Part shown: positions 1 through 6,769 of the stretch, piece after piece
Layout: each line of letters begins with the position of its first letter
How positions within the stretch are numbered: position 1 is the first letter of the stretch
Source of the DNA: Paracoccaceae bacterium
GTDB lineage: Bacteria > Pseudomonadota > Alphaproteobacteria > Rhodobacterales > Rhodobacteraceae
Length of the DNA stretch: 7,858 nucleotides
Direction of reading: 5' to 3'
Assembly (NCBI GenBank): GCA_007129775.1
Contig: SKUV01000329.1
Coordinates: 1 to 7,858, forward strand
Notes under the pieces: model-generated
What the model saw: the letters and a program-made list of their open reading frames with translations, nothing else
Databases searched by the model: none
Told to the model about the DNA's origin: nothing
Made by a program: the position numbers and the translations under genes

Positions 1-1
1 A

Positions 2-919
2 TGGGTGCCCAACATCCACGGCGGGCGCGAGAATCTGGAGGCGATCGCGCTCTTGCGGCGGGTCAATACCGCCGTCTACGGCCATGTGGAGGGGATCATG
101 ACCATCGCCGAGGAAAGCACTTCCTTTCCCGGCGTCTCGCACCCGGTCGATGCCGGCGGGCTCGGCTTCGGCTTCAAGTGGAACATGGGCTGGATGAACG
201 ACACGCTCGCCTACATGGCGCAGGACCCGATCAACCGGAAGTATCACCACAACCGGATGACCTTTGGCCTGACCTATGCCTTCAGCGAGAATTTCGTGCT
301 GCCGATCAGCCATGACGAGGTGGTGCACGGCAAGGGCTCCATGCTGGCCAAGATGCCCGGCACTCCATGGGAGAAATTCGCCAATCTGCGGGCCTATTAC
401 GCCTTCATGTGGGGGATGCCGGGCAAGAAGCTGCTGTTCATGGGGCAGGAATTCGCGCAGCAGCACGAATGGAACCACGCTGCTGAACTGGACTGGGCCG
501 CCGCGGCGCGCCCGGAACATGCCGGTGTGGCGCGACTGGTGCGCGATCTCAACACGCTCTACTGCGCGCAGCCGGCGCTGCATGTGCGCGATGCCGAACC
601 GGGCGGGTTCGAATGGCTGGCGGTAGATGCGGGCGACGAATCGGTGATGTCATGGGTCCGGTTCGGCCGAGCTGAGGATCCGCCCTGCGTGGTGATCTGC
701 AACTTCACCCCGGTGGAGCGCGCGGGCTGGCGCTGCGGGCTGCCACGCGCCGGGGCATGGGGCGAGGTGCTGAATACCGACGCGGTGCTTTACGGGGGCG
801 GCAATCGCGGAAATCTTGGGCAGGTGATCGCCGAAGAGGTGCCACACGATGGCCAGCCCGCGAGCGCAACCCTGACCCTGCCGCCGCTGTCGGTGCTATA
901 CCTGATGCCAGTGGAGTGA
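2..919 (+). CDS. glgB: 1,4-alpha-glucan (glycogen) branching enzyme, C-terminal part (5' end outside the window)
   Basis: This is the C-terminal 305 residues of the branching enzyme, which cuts alpha-1,4 glucan chains and re-attaches the piece by an alpha-1,6 bond. The reading frame is open to the left edge, so the 5' end lies outside the window. The fragment begins with WVPNIHGGRENLEA, which matches the middle of E. coli GlgB (about 728 residues in total). Fragment residues 34-40 (TIAEEST) carry the GH13 acid/base Glu at residue 37. PISHDEVVHGK at 101-111 carries the third catalytic Asp at residue 105. LLFMGQEFAQ and NFTPV are further family signatures, and the end (LTLPPLSVLYLMPVE) matches the usual C-terminal beta domain. 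The nucleophile Asp must lie upstream of the window. The stop codon is 47 bp before glgC, which fits a shared transcript. No frameshift or internal stop is seen. Confidence 0.96.
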   Translation, partial: WVPNIHGGRENLEAIALLRRVNTAVYGHVEGIMTIAEESTSFPGVSHPVDAGGLGFGFKWNMGWMNDTLAYMAQDPINRKYHHNRMTFGLTYAFSENFVLPISHDEVVHGKGSMLAKMPGTPWEKFANLRAYYAFMWGMPGKKLLFMGQEFAQQHEWNHAAELDWAAAARPEHAGVARLVRDLNTLYCAQPALHVRDAEPGGFEWLAVDAGDESVMSWVRFGRAEDPPCVVICNFTPVERAGWRCGLPRAGAWGEVLNTDAVLYGGGNRGNLGQVIAEEVPHDGQPASATLTLPPLSVLYLMPVE

Positions 920-954
920 CGCGTCGCGCCGGCGGCCGGCCGATGCAACGAAGA

Positions 955-962
955 GGGGGGAG
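955..962 (+). promoter_or_regulatory. Ribosome binding site of glgC
   Basis: A purine-rich run, GGGGGGAG, sits immediately upstream of the ATG at 967. It is the only strong Shine-Dalgarno-like sequence near this gene. It supports 967 as the start, although the reading frame stays open much further upstream. A GTG at 964 is directly adjacent and in frame, so it would add a single residue. Confidence 0.7.
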
Positions 963-966
963 AGTG

Positions 967-2232
967 ATGAAGCGGGCGGTGGACAGGCTATCCCGGCGCA
1001 GCATGGCCTTCGTGCTGGCCGGCGGGCGCGGATCGCGGCTGCATGAGTTGACCGACCGTCGGGCGAAACCGGCGGTCTATTTCGGCGGCAAGACCCGGAT
1101 CATCGATTTCGCGCTCTCGAACGCGCTCAACTCCGGCATCCGCAAGATGGCAATCGCCACACAATACAAGGCCCATTCTCTGATCCGGCATTGCCAGCGC
1201 GGATGGAACTTCTTCCGGGCCGAACGCAACGAACACCTCGATATCCTGCCCGCGAGCCAGCGCGTGGACGAAACCCACTGGTATCAGGGCACGGCCGACG
1301 CGGTCTTTCAGAACATCGACATCATCGACGATTACGGCATTGAATATGTTGTGATTCTGGCGGGCGATCACGTCTACAAGATGGATTACGAGATGATGAT
1401 CGCCCAGCATGTGGACACCGGGGCCGATGTCACCATCGGCTGCCTGACGGTGCCGCGAGCCGAGGCGCGGGCCTTCGGGGTGATGGCGGTTGACGAGACC
1501 GGCCGGATCACCGGATTTCTGGAAAAACCCGCCGACCCGCCGGGCACACCCGATGACCCGTCGGTCGCGCTGGCGTCGATGGGTATCTATGTCTTCGACT
1601 GGCCGCTGCTGCGCCGGCTGCTGATCGAGGATGCGAACGACCCCAGATCGCAACACGATTTCGGCAATGACATCATTCCCGCGCTCGTCAACGGCGGCAA
1701 GGCCATGGCGCACCGCTTTTCCGAAAGTTGCGTGCGCCACCGCGCCGATGCTCCGGCCTATTGGCGCGATGTGGGCACTGTGGATGCCTTCTGGAAGGCC
1801 AATATCGACCTGACCGAGTTCGACCCGGAACTGGATCTGTGGGATCGTGACTGGCCGATCTGGACCTATTCCGAAAGCGTCCCGCCGGCCAAGTTCATCC
1901 ACAACCAGCAATCGCGGCGCGGGCTGGCGGTGTCGTCGCTGGTGTCGGGGGGCTGCATCATCTCTGGGACCGAAGTGCGCAATTCGCTTCTGTTCACGGG
2001 CGTGCACACCAATTCGTGGTCGCAACTCGATCAAGTGGTGGCGCTGCCCTATGTCTATATCGCGCGCCATGCCCGGCTGACCAAGGTCGTGATTGACCGG
2101 GGCGTGGAGATCCCCGAAGGCCTCGTCGTGGGCGAGGATATCGACGAGGACAAGCGCTGGTTCCGGGTTACCGAAGGTGGTGTGACGCTGATCACGCAGG
2201 AAATGATCGACAAGCGCGCGGCGGCGCTCTGA
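967..2232 (+). CDS. glgC: Glucose-1-phosphate adenylyltransferase (ADP-glucose pyrophosphorylase)
   Basis: GlgC converts ATP and glucose-1-phosphate to ADP-glucose and pyrophosphate, the regulated first step of bacterial glycogen synthesis. At 421 residues it has the usual length. The N-terminal nucleotidyltransferase domain (about 13-280) shows LAGGRGSRL at 17-24, WYQGTADAV at 105-113, LAGDHVYK at 131-138 with catalytic Asp134 (E. coli Asp142), FLEKP at 184-188 with Lys187 (E. coli Lys195, which binds glucose-1-phosphate), and SMGIYVF at 204-210. The C-terminal part (about 310-400) fits the left-handed beta-helix domain. The E. coli activator residue Lys39 is Arg31 here, in DRRAKPAVYFGGK. 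That is the form I recall from Agrobacterium and other alphaproteobacteria, whose enzymes respond to fructose-6-phosphate and pyruvate. The effectors are inferred, not shown. The ATG at 967 follows a strong purine-rich ribosome binding site. Confidence 0.97.
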   Translation: MKRAVDRLSRRSMAFVLAGGRGSRLHELTDRRAKPAVYFGGKTRIIDFALSNALNSGIRKMAIATQYKAHSLIRHCQRGWNFFRAERNEHLDILPASQRVDETHWYQGTADAVFQNIDIIDDYGIEYVVILAGDHVYKMDYEMMIAQHVDTGADVTIGCLTVPRAEARAFGVMAVDETGRITGFLEKPADPPGTPDDPSVALASMGIYVFDWPLLRRLLIEDANDPRSQHDFGNDIIPALVNGGKAMAHRFSESCVRHRADAPAYWRDVGTVDAFWKANIDLTEFDPELDLWDRDWPIWTYSESVPPAKFIHNQQSRRGLAVSSLVSGGCIISGTEVRNSLLFTGVHTNSWSQLDQVVALPYVYIARHARLTKVVIDRGVEIPEGLVVGEDIDEDKRWFRVTEGGVTLITQEMIDKRAAAL

Positions 2233-2250
2233 CAGGTGGCGGGGCGTAAC

Positions 2251-3717
2251 ATGGTTGTGACACCGGGGCTGCGGCCGGCGCTGGGCGTGGCCTCCGAATG
2301 CGCACCGCTGGTCAAGACCGGGGGCCTTGCCGATGTGGCCGGCGCGCTTCCGGCGGCGCTGGCCCGGCAGGGCTGGGGCCTGCGCACGCTGATCCCGGGC
2401 TATCCGGGTGTTCTGGCTGCGCTGCCGCGGGCGCGCGAGGTGGCGCAGGTACCCGATATGTTCGGCGGGCCCGCGCGGGTGCTGGCGAGCCACGCGGCGG
2501 GGCTTGACCTGCTGGTTCTGGACGCCCCGCATCTCTTTGACCGGCCGGGTACCCCCTATTGGGACGCGAGCGGGCGCGACTGGCCCGACAACGATGCCCG
2601 CTTCGCCGCCCTGTCGTGGATGGCGGCGCGAATTGCAGGGGGCGGGCTCGCGGGCTGGCGGCCCGAGGTGGTGCATCTGCACGACTGGCAGGCGGGGCTC
2701 GCCGCGGTTTACCTGCGCGAGTTGGCGACCGGCGTGCCCTGTTTGATGACGGTGCACAACATGGCCTTTCACGGGCTGACCGGGGCAGGCCGGCTGATGG
2801 CGCTGCGTCTGCCCGATCATGGCTTTCACCCCGAGGGGTTCGAGTTTTTCGGCCATATCAACGCGCTCAAGGCCGGGCTGGTCTGGGCCGATGCGGTCTC
2901 TACGGTCTCGCCCACCTATGCGCGGGAACTGATGCGCCCGGAATTCGGCATGGGGCTGGATGGTGTGGTGCGCGCCCGGGCGGCGGATATGTCGGGCATC
3001 CTGAACGGGATCGACACCGAAGTCTGGAACCCCGCCACCGACCCCCACCTTGCCCGGCCTTTCACGACGCCGCGCGGCAAGGCGGCCAACCGCCGCGCCC
3101 TGCTGGCCGAATTCGCGCTGACGGATGGCGGCGGGCCGGTCTGCGCCGTGGTCTCGCGCCTGTCCGAGCAGAAGGGGCTGGACCTGCTGTTGCAGGCGGC
3201 CCCCGTGCTGACCGACCGGGGCGGGCGATTGATCCTGCTGGGCGCGGGCGACCGCGGGCTGGAGAATGCGTGGCTCGCCGCGGCTTCGGACGGGGTGGCG
3301 GTACGCATCGGCTATGACGAAGGCTTGTCGCACCGGATCTATGCCGGTGCCGATGCGATCCTGGTGCCGTCGCGATTCGAGCCCTGCGGGCTGACCCAGC
3401 TTTACGCCCTGCGCTATGGCGCGGTGCCGGTGGTGGCACTGACCGGCGGGCTGGCAGACACCGTCATCGACGCGAACGAGGCCGCGCTGCGCGCAGGCGT
3501 CGCCACCGGCCTGACCGTGCATCCCCTTTCGGCCGAGACCCTGGCCCATGCCCTGCAGCGCCTGTGTGACCTTTACGCCGATGCGCCGGTCTGGTCCCGG
3601 CTTCGGGCCAACGGGATGAAGGCCCCGGTGGGGTGGGAGGCATCGGCCCCGGCCTATGGCGCGCTCTATTCCCGCCTTGCGCAAGCGGCCCGCGCCCGCG
3701 ATACCGCCGCCCCATGA
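2251..3717 (+). CDS. glgA: Glycogen synthase, ADP-glucose type (GT5)
   Basis: GlgA transfers glucose from ADP-glucose to the non-reducing end of a growing alpha-1,4 glucan. It uses the ADP-glucose made by GlgC, encoded 18 bp upstream. With the ATG at 2251 it has 488 residues, typical of bacterial GT5 enzymes. VKTGGLADV at 21-29 is the K-x-G-G-L motif that binds the sugar nucleotide. HDWQ is at 144-147. VSRLSEQKG at 301-309 supplies Arg303 and Lys308 for phosphate binding. SRFEPCGLTQLYALRYG at 374-390 holds the conserved glutamate Glu377. An in-frame GTG at 2236 would add five residues, but it has no ribosome binding site. The ATG at 2251 is preceded by GGCGGGG (2238-2244) at a usable distance and gives the normal family N-terminus. 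The stop codon overlaps the glgX start. Confidence 0.96.
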   Translation: MVVTPGLRPALGVASECAPLVKTGGLADVAGALPAALARQGWGLRTLIPGYPGVLAALPRAREVAQVPDMFGGPARVLASHAAGLDLLVLDAPHLFDRPGTPYWDASGRDWPDNDARFAALSWMAARIAGGGLAGWRPEVVHLHDWQAGLAAVYLRELATGVPCLMTVHNMAFHGLTGAGRLMALRLPDHGFHPEGFEFFGHINALKAGLVWADAVSTVSPTYARELMRPEFGMGLDGVVRARAADMSGILNGIDTEVWNPATDPHLARPFTTPRGKAANRRALLAEFALTDGGGPVCAVVSRLSEQKGLDLLLQAAPVLTDRGGRLILLGAGDRGLENAWLAAASDGVAVRIGYDEGLSHRIYAGADAILVPSRFEPCGLTQLYALRYGAVPVVALTGGLADTVIDANEAALRAGVATGLTVHPLSAETLAHALQRLCDLYADAPVWSRLRANGMKAPVGWEASAPAYGALYSRLAQAARARDTAAP

Positions 3718-5798
3718 GCGCCACACATTCCATCGAGCCCGGCTGCCCCGATCCGCTGGGCGCCGCCTTCGACGGCGGCGGGGTCAACTTCGCCGTCTTT
3801 TCCGAACATGCCAGCCGGATCGAGATCTGCCTCTTCAGCCCCGACGGGCAGCGCGAAACGGCACGAATCGCGCTGCGGGAACGCACCGGCCATGTCTGGC
3901 ACGGGCGCGTGCCGGGGCTGCTGCCCGGGCAGCTTTACGGGCTGCGCGCCCATGGTCCTTTCCGCCCGGAAGAGGGGCATCGCTTCAACCCCCACAAGCT
4001 GCTGATCGACCCCTATGCCAGGCGCCTGACCGGACATCCGCGCTGGTCCGACGCGCTTCTGGGCTACAACCCCGACACGCGCGCCGCCGATCTGACCTTT
4101 TCGACCCGCGACAGCGCCCGCTTCATGCCGCGCTGCGTAGTCGAGGAGGTCACGCCACTCGCCCCTGCCACAAGGCCGGAAACCCCGCTGCGCGAGAGCG
4201 TGATCTACGAGGCGCATGTGAAAGGGCTGACGGCGCAGATGCCTGGCGCCGCCGGGGCCGGCGGATTTCTGGCGCTGGCCTCGGACCCGGTGCTGGAGCA
4301 TCTGACGCGCCTCGGGGTGACGGCGATCGAACTGCTTCCGGTGCAGGCATTCCTGAATGACCGTTTCCTCGTCCAGAAGGGGCTGACGAACTACTGGGGC
4401 TATCAGACCCTCGGGTTTTTCGCGCCCGATCCGCGCTATCTTTCGGGCGGGCGCATCGACGAGTTCCGGCACATGGTTGCACGGCTCCATGCCGCCGGGA
4501 TCGAGGTGATCCTCGACGTGGTCTACAACCACAGTTGCGAAGGCAACCAACTGGGCCCGACCTTGTCCTTCCGCGGGCTGGACAATGCCAGCTATTACCG
4601 GCTCGCACCCGAGCCGCGCTATTACATTGACGATACCGGCTGCGGCAACACACTGAATCTGGATCATCCGATGGTGCTGCGGATGGTGATGGACAGCCTG
4701 CGCTACTGGGCCGGGGTGATGGGTGTGGACGGATTCCGTTTCGATCTGGCCACGACGCTGGCGCGCCGCGCCGAGGGGTTCGATCCGCTTTCGCCCTTCC
4801 TCGCGGCGATCCGGCAGGACCCGCTGCTGTCGCGCCTCAAGCTTGTCGCCGAGCCGTGGGACATCGGGCCCGGTGGCTATCAACTGGGCGCCTTCGGACA
4901 TCCGTTTCTGGAATGGAACGACAAGTTCCGCGACACCGTGCGCCGGTTCTGGCGGGGTGATGCGATGCAGGCGGCCGACCTCGCCGCGCGGGTCACCGGA
5001 TCGGCGCCGCAATTCGACCATGGCGGGCGGGCCGCGACCTCGTCCGTGAACCTGATCACCGCCCATGACGGTTTCACCCTCGCCGATCTGGTCAGCTACG
5101 TCGAGCGCCATAACACCCCCAATGGCGAAGAGAACCGCGACGGCCACCATTCCAATTTCTCCGACAACCTCGGGGTGGAGGGGCCGACCGAGGACGCAGG
5201 CATCCTTGCCGCCCGCGATCAGCGGCGGCGCAACCTGATGGCGACGCTGATGCTGTCGCAGGGCACGCCGATGCTGCTGGCGGGTGACGAGGTCGGAAAC
5301 GGGCAGGCGGGCAACAACAACGCCTATTGTCAGGACAACCCGACGGGCTGGATCGACTGGGCCGGCAAGGGCGGCGCGATGGAGGCGTTCACCGCCAGGC
5401 TCATCGCCTTTCGCAAGGCCCATCCGATCCTGCGCCAGAAGCTGTTTCTGCATAGCCGCGAGCGGGCGACCGACGGGGTGGAGGATGTGCTCTGGTGGCA
5501 CGCCTCGGGCCGCGCGATGACCGATGCGGACTGGCGCGACGAGGACCTGCGCCATCTGGTGGTCGAGATGCGGACAGCCTCGTCCACGCCGCCGCAGGAT
5601 GCGCTGGAATACGCGATCTGCCTTGTGTTCAACGCAGGCGATGCGTTGCGCGTGGTCCTGCCGCCGTGCCCGGCGGGCATGCACTGGTCGTGCCAGATCG
5701 ACACCGGAGCGCCCGAGGCCGCGCCCCGGGCCGAGACCGGGCCCGAGATGGAGGTTGCCGCCGCCACCGTCTTGGCGCTGGTGCTGGAGCCGGACTGA
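3714..5798 (+). CDS. glgX: Glycogen debranching enzyme GlgX (isoamylase-type, GH13)
   Basis: GlgX hydrolyses alpha-1,6 branches of phosphorylase-trimmed glycogen and releases short maltooligosaccharides. The protein has 694 residues. An N-terminal CBM48-like domain (about 10-130, with GGVNFAVFSEHA and GLRAHGPF) is followed by the GH13 barrel. Barrel motifs are YWGYQTLGFFAP at 228-238, ILDVVYNH at 266-273, GFRFDLA at 340-346 with nucleophile Asp344, VAEPWDIGPGGYQLG at 378-392 with acid/base Glu380, and NLITAHDGF at 446-454 with the third catalytic residue Asp452. NGEENRDGHHSNFSDN at 470-485 is also typical of the GlgX/TreX group. The ATG at 3714 overlaps the glgA stop as ATGA. The purine-poor sequence before it has no obvious ribosome binding site, so translation is probably coupled to glgA. 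The frame is open further upstream, but family length and homology favour 3714. All catalytic residues are intact. Confidence 0.96.
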   Translation: MSATHSIEPGCPDPLGAAFDGGGVNFAVFSEHASRIEICLFSPDGQRETARIALRERTGHVWHGRVPGLLPGQLYGLRAHGPFRPEEGHRFNPHKLLIDPYARRLTGHPRWSDALLGYNPDTRAADLTFSTRDSARFMPRCVVEEVTPLAPATRPETPLRESVIYEAHVKGLTAQMPGAAGAGGFLALASDPVLEHLTRLGVTAIELLPVQAFLNDRFLVQKGLTNYWGYQTLGFFAPDPRYLSGGRIDEFRHMVARLHAAGIEVILDVVYNHSCEGNQLGPTLSFRGLDNASYYRLAPEPRYYIDDTGCGNTLNLDHPMVLRMVMDSLRYWAGVMGVDGFRFDLATTLARRAEGFDPLSPFLAAIRQDPLLSRLKLVAEPWDIGPGGYQLGAFGHPFLEWNDKFRDTVRRFWRGDAMQAADLAARVTGSAPQFDHGGRAATSSVNLITAHDGFTLADLVSYVERHNTPNGEENRDGHHSNFSDNLGVEGPTEDAGILAARDQRRRNLMATLMLSQGTPMLLAGDEVGNGQAGNNNAYCQDNPTGWIDWAGKGGAMEAFTARLIAFRKAHPILRQKLFLHSRERATDGVEDVLWWHASGRAMTDADWRDEDLRHLVVEMRTASSTPPQDALEYAICLVFNAGDALRVVLPPCPAGMHWSCQIDTGAPEAAPRAETGPEMEVAAATVLALVLEPD

Positions 5799-5824
5799 CG
5801 GTGCGCCCGGCAGGCGCCCGAGGC

Positions 5825-5853
5825 TTCACATCCCCACCCGGCGCGCGTATAGC
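5825..5853 (+). promoter_or_regulatory. Candidate sigma70-type promoter for the IMPase-family gene
   Basis: TTCACA at 5825-5830 matches the -35 consensus TTGACA at five of six positions. After exactly 17 nt comes TATAGC (5848-5853), which matches TATAAT at four of six. Transcription would start near 5860, giving a leader of about 69 nt. The element lies in the only gap longer than 100 bp between + strand genes, which suggests the phosphatase gene has its own promoter. This comes from pattern matching only. In a GC-rich background the TATA core is fairly distinctive, but a chance match cannot be excluded. Confidence 0.45.
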
Positions 5854-5855
5854 CG

Positions 5856-5917
5856 CCCCTGACCCGGACAGGCCAGACCCCTACAGGCCAGACCCCGACA
5901 GGCCAGACCCCGACAGG
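5856..5917 (+). repeat. 15-bp direct tandem repeat, three full units plus flanking partial units
   Basis: The unit GGCCAGACCCCGACA occurs at 5886-5900 and, identically, at 5901-5915. A copy with a single substitution (CTACA for CGACA) is at 5871-5885. A diverged copy at 5856-5870 matches the unit at 11 of 15 positions. The next unit begins with GG at 5916-5917 and then departs from the pattern. The array fills most of the predicted leader of the phosphatase gene, and its end supplies the first bases of that gene's ribosome binding site. The unit is 15 bp, a multiple of three, but no gene appears to be encoded across it. Slippage or unequal crossing-over is the likely origin. Confidence 0.9.
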
Positions 5918-5919
5918 AG
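5915..5919 (+). promoter_or_regulatory. Ribosome binding site of the IMPase-family gene
   Basis: AGGAG lies nine nucleotides before the ATG at 5929 and supports that start. Its first three bases, AGG, belong to the tail of the tandem repeat array (the end of ...GACA followed by GG), so the repeat abuts the translation signal directly. Confidence 0.75.
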
Positions 5920-5928
5920 CGTGACGCG

Positions 5929-6720
5929 ATGCAAGGCAGTGCCAACCTCAACCTGATGATCAAGGCCGCACGCAAGGCCGGCCGTAACCTCGTCAAGGAT
6001 TTCCGCGAGGTCGAGAACCTTCAGGTTTCGCTCAAGGGAGCGGGGGATTTCGTCAGCCGGGCCGATATTGCCGCCGAACGGATCATTCGCGACGAGTTGA
6101 TGGGCGCGCGGCCGACCTATGGCTGGCTGGGCGAGGAAAGCGGCGGCGCCCCGGGCGAGGACCCTACCCGCCGCTGGATCGTCGATCCCCTCGACGGAAC
6201 CACGAATTTCCTGCACGGGATGCCCCACTGGGCGGTGTCCATCGGGCTGGAGCACAAGGGCGAGATCGTGGCGGGCGTCGTGCTCGACCCGGCCAAAGAT
6301 GAATTATTCTACGCCGAAAAAGGCCTCGGCGCTTTCATGAACGACCGGCGGTTGCGGGTTTCGGGGCGTCGGTCGATGGCCGAAAGCGTCTTCGCCACCG
6401 GCGTGCCCTTCGGCACGATGACGACCTTGCCGGCGTCGCTACAGGATCTGGCGCGGCTGATGCCGGTCTGTGCCGGGGTGCGGCGCTGGGGGGCTGCGGC
6501 GCTCGATCTCGCCTATGTCGCCGCCGGGCGCTATGACGGCTACTGGGAGCGGGAACTGAACGCATGGGACATCGCCGCCGGTGTCGTGATCGTGCGCGAG
6601 GCCGGCGGTTTCGTGGAGCCGATCGGCGCGGATGAGAATCTGATGCGCAAGGGCTCGATCATCGCCGCCAATCCGCAGATCTTCGGCCCCTTCGCCGCAA
6701 CGATCCGCAACACCGGCTGA
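5929..6720 (+). CDS. Inositol monophosphatase family protein (SuhB-like)
   Basis: This 263-residue protein belongs to the metal-dependent, lithium-sensitive phosphatase superfamily. Members hydrolyse inositol-1-phosphate and related phosphomonoesters, and many also act on other sugar phosphates. The metal-binding signatures are complete: WLGEES at 66-71 with Glu69/Glu70, WIVDPLDGTTNFLHG at 83-97 with Asp86 and Asp89, and WDIAAGVVIVREAGG at 213-227 with Asp214. The N-terminus, MQGSANLNLMIKAARKAG, resembles alphaproteobacterial SuhB-type proteins. The gene lies downstream of the glycogen genes, but a 130-bp gap with a candidate promoter separates them, so membership of that operon is doubtful. 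Leu126 is encoded by TTA in a short AT-rich patch, which is unusual beside the neighbouring genes. The substrate cannot be read from the sequence. I left the symbol blank because the IMPase, SuhB and related subgroups overlap. Confidence 0.93.
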   Translation: MQGSANLNLMIKAARKAGRNLVKDFREVENLQVSLKGAGDFVSRADIAAERIIRDELMGARPTYGWLGEESGGAPGEDPTRRWIVDPLDGTTNFLHGMPHWAVSIGLEHKGEIVAGVVLDPAKDELFYAEKGLGAFMNDRRLRVSGRRSMAESVFATGVPFGTMTTLPASLQDLARLMPVCAGVRRWGAAALDLAYVAAGRYDGYWERELNAWDIAAGVVIVREAGGFVEPIGADENLMRKGSIIAANPQIFGPFAATIRNTG

Positions 6721-6769
6721 GTATGCAGCCCGAGCGTGGCGAGGGCGCTGATCCCCGCGGCGGCCCTGC

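Noticed and set aside
920..966. Palindromic GC-rich sequence (GGCCGGCC at 934-941) between glgB and glgC as an operator or terminator
   Set aside because: It is an 8-bp palindrome of a kind expected by chance at this base composition, with no T-run and no recognised operator.
988..3726. A 912-codon open frame on the - strand covering nearly all of glgC and glgA
   Set aside because: It is in exact codon register with the sense genes, so it stays open wherever TTA, CTA and TCA codons are avoided, as expected in GC-rich coding DNA. Its translation is Arg/His/Gln/Gly-rich with no recognisable domain, while the sense strand encodes intact enzymes.
3666..5684. A 672-codon open frame on the - strand covering most of glgX
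   Set aside because: Same cause as above: it is in codon register with glgX and exists because TTA, CTA and TCA codons are absent there. No domain is visible in the translation.
5803..5817. Possible terminator hairpin after glgX (GCGCC / GGCGC, 5-nt loop)
   Set aside because: The stem is only 5 bp and no T-run follows. Such short inverted repeats are common by chance in GC-rich DNA.
5858..5917. G-quadruplex on the - strand formed by the G-runs of the tandem repeat
   Set aside because: The GGGG runs are about 11 nt apart, longer than usual quadruplex loops, and the transcribed RNA would be C-rich rather than G-rich.
5861..5928. Small protein encoded through the repeat (Arg-Pro-Asp-Pro-Asp repeats)
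   Set aside because: This is the +3 shadow of an open frame that starts inside glgX. It has no ribosome binding site of its own and no continuation that resembles a real protein.
6721..6769. Possible bidirectional terminator between the converging phosphatase and rhomboid genes
   Set aside because: AGGGC (6742-6746) can pair with GCCCT (6763-6767), but the loop is long, the stem is 5 bp, and neither strand has a T-run. I see nothing else in the 49 bp.
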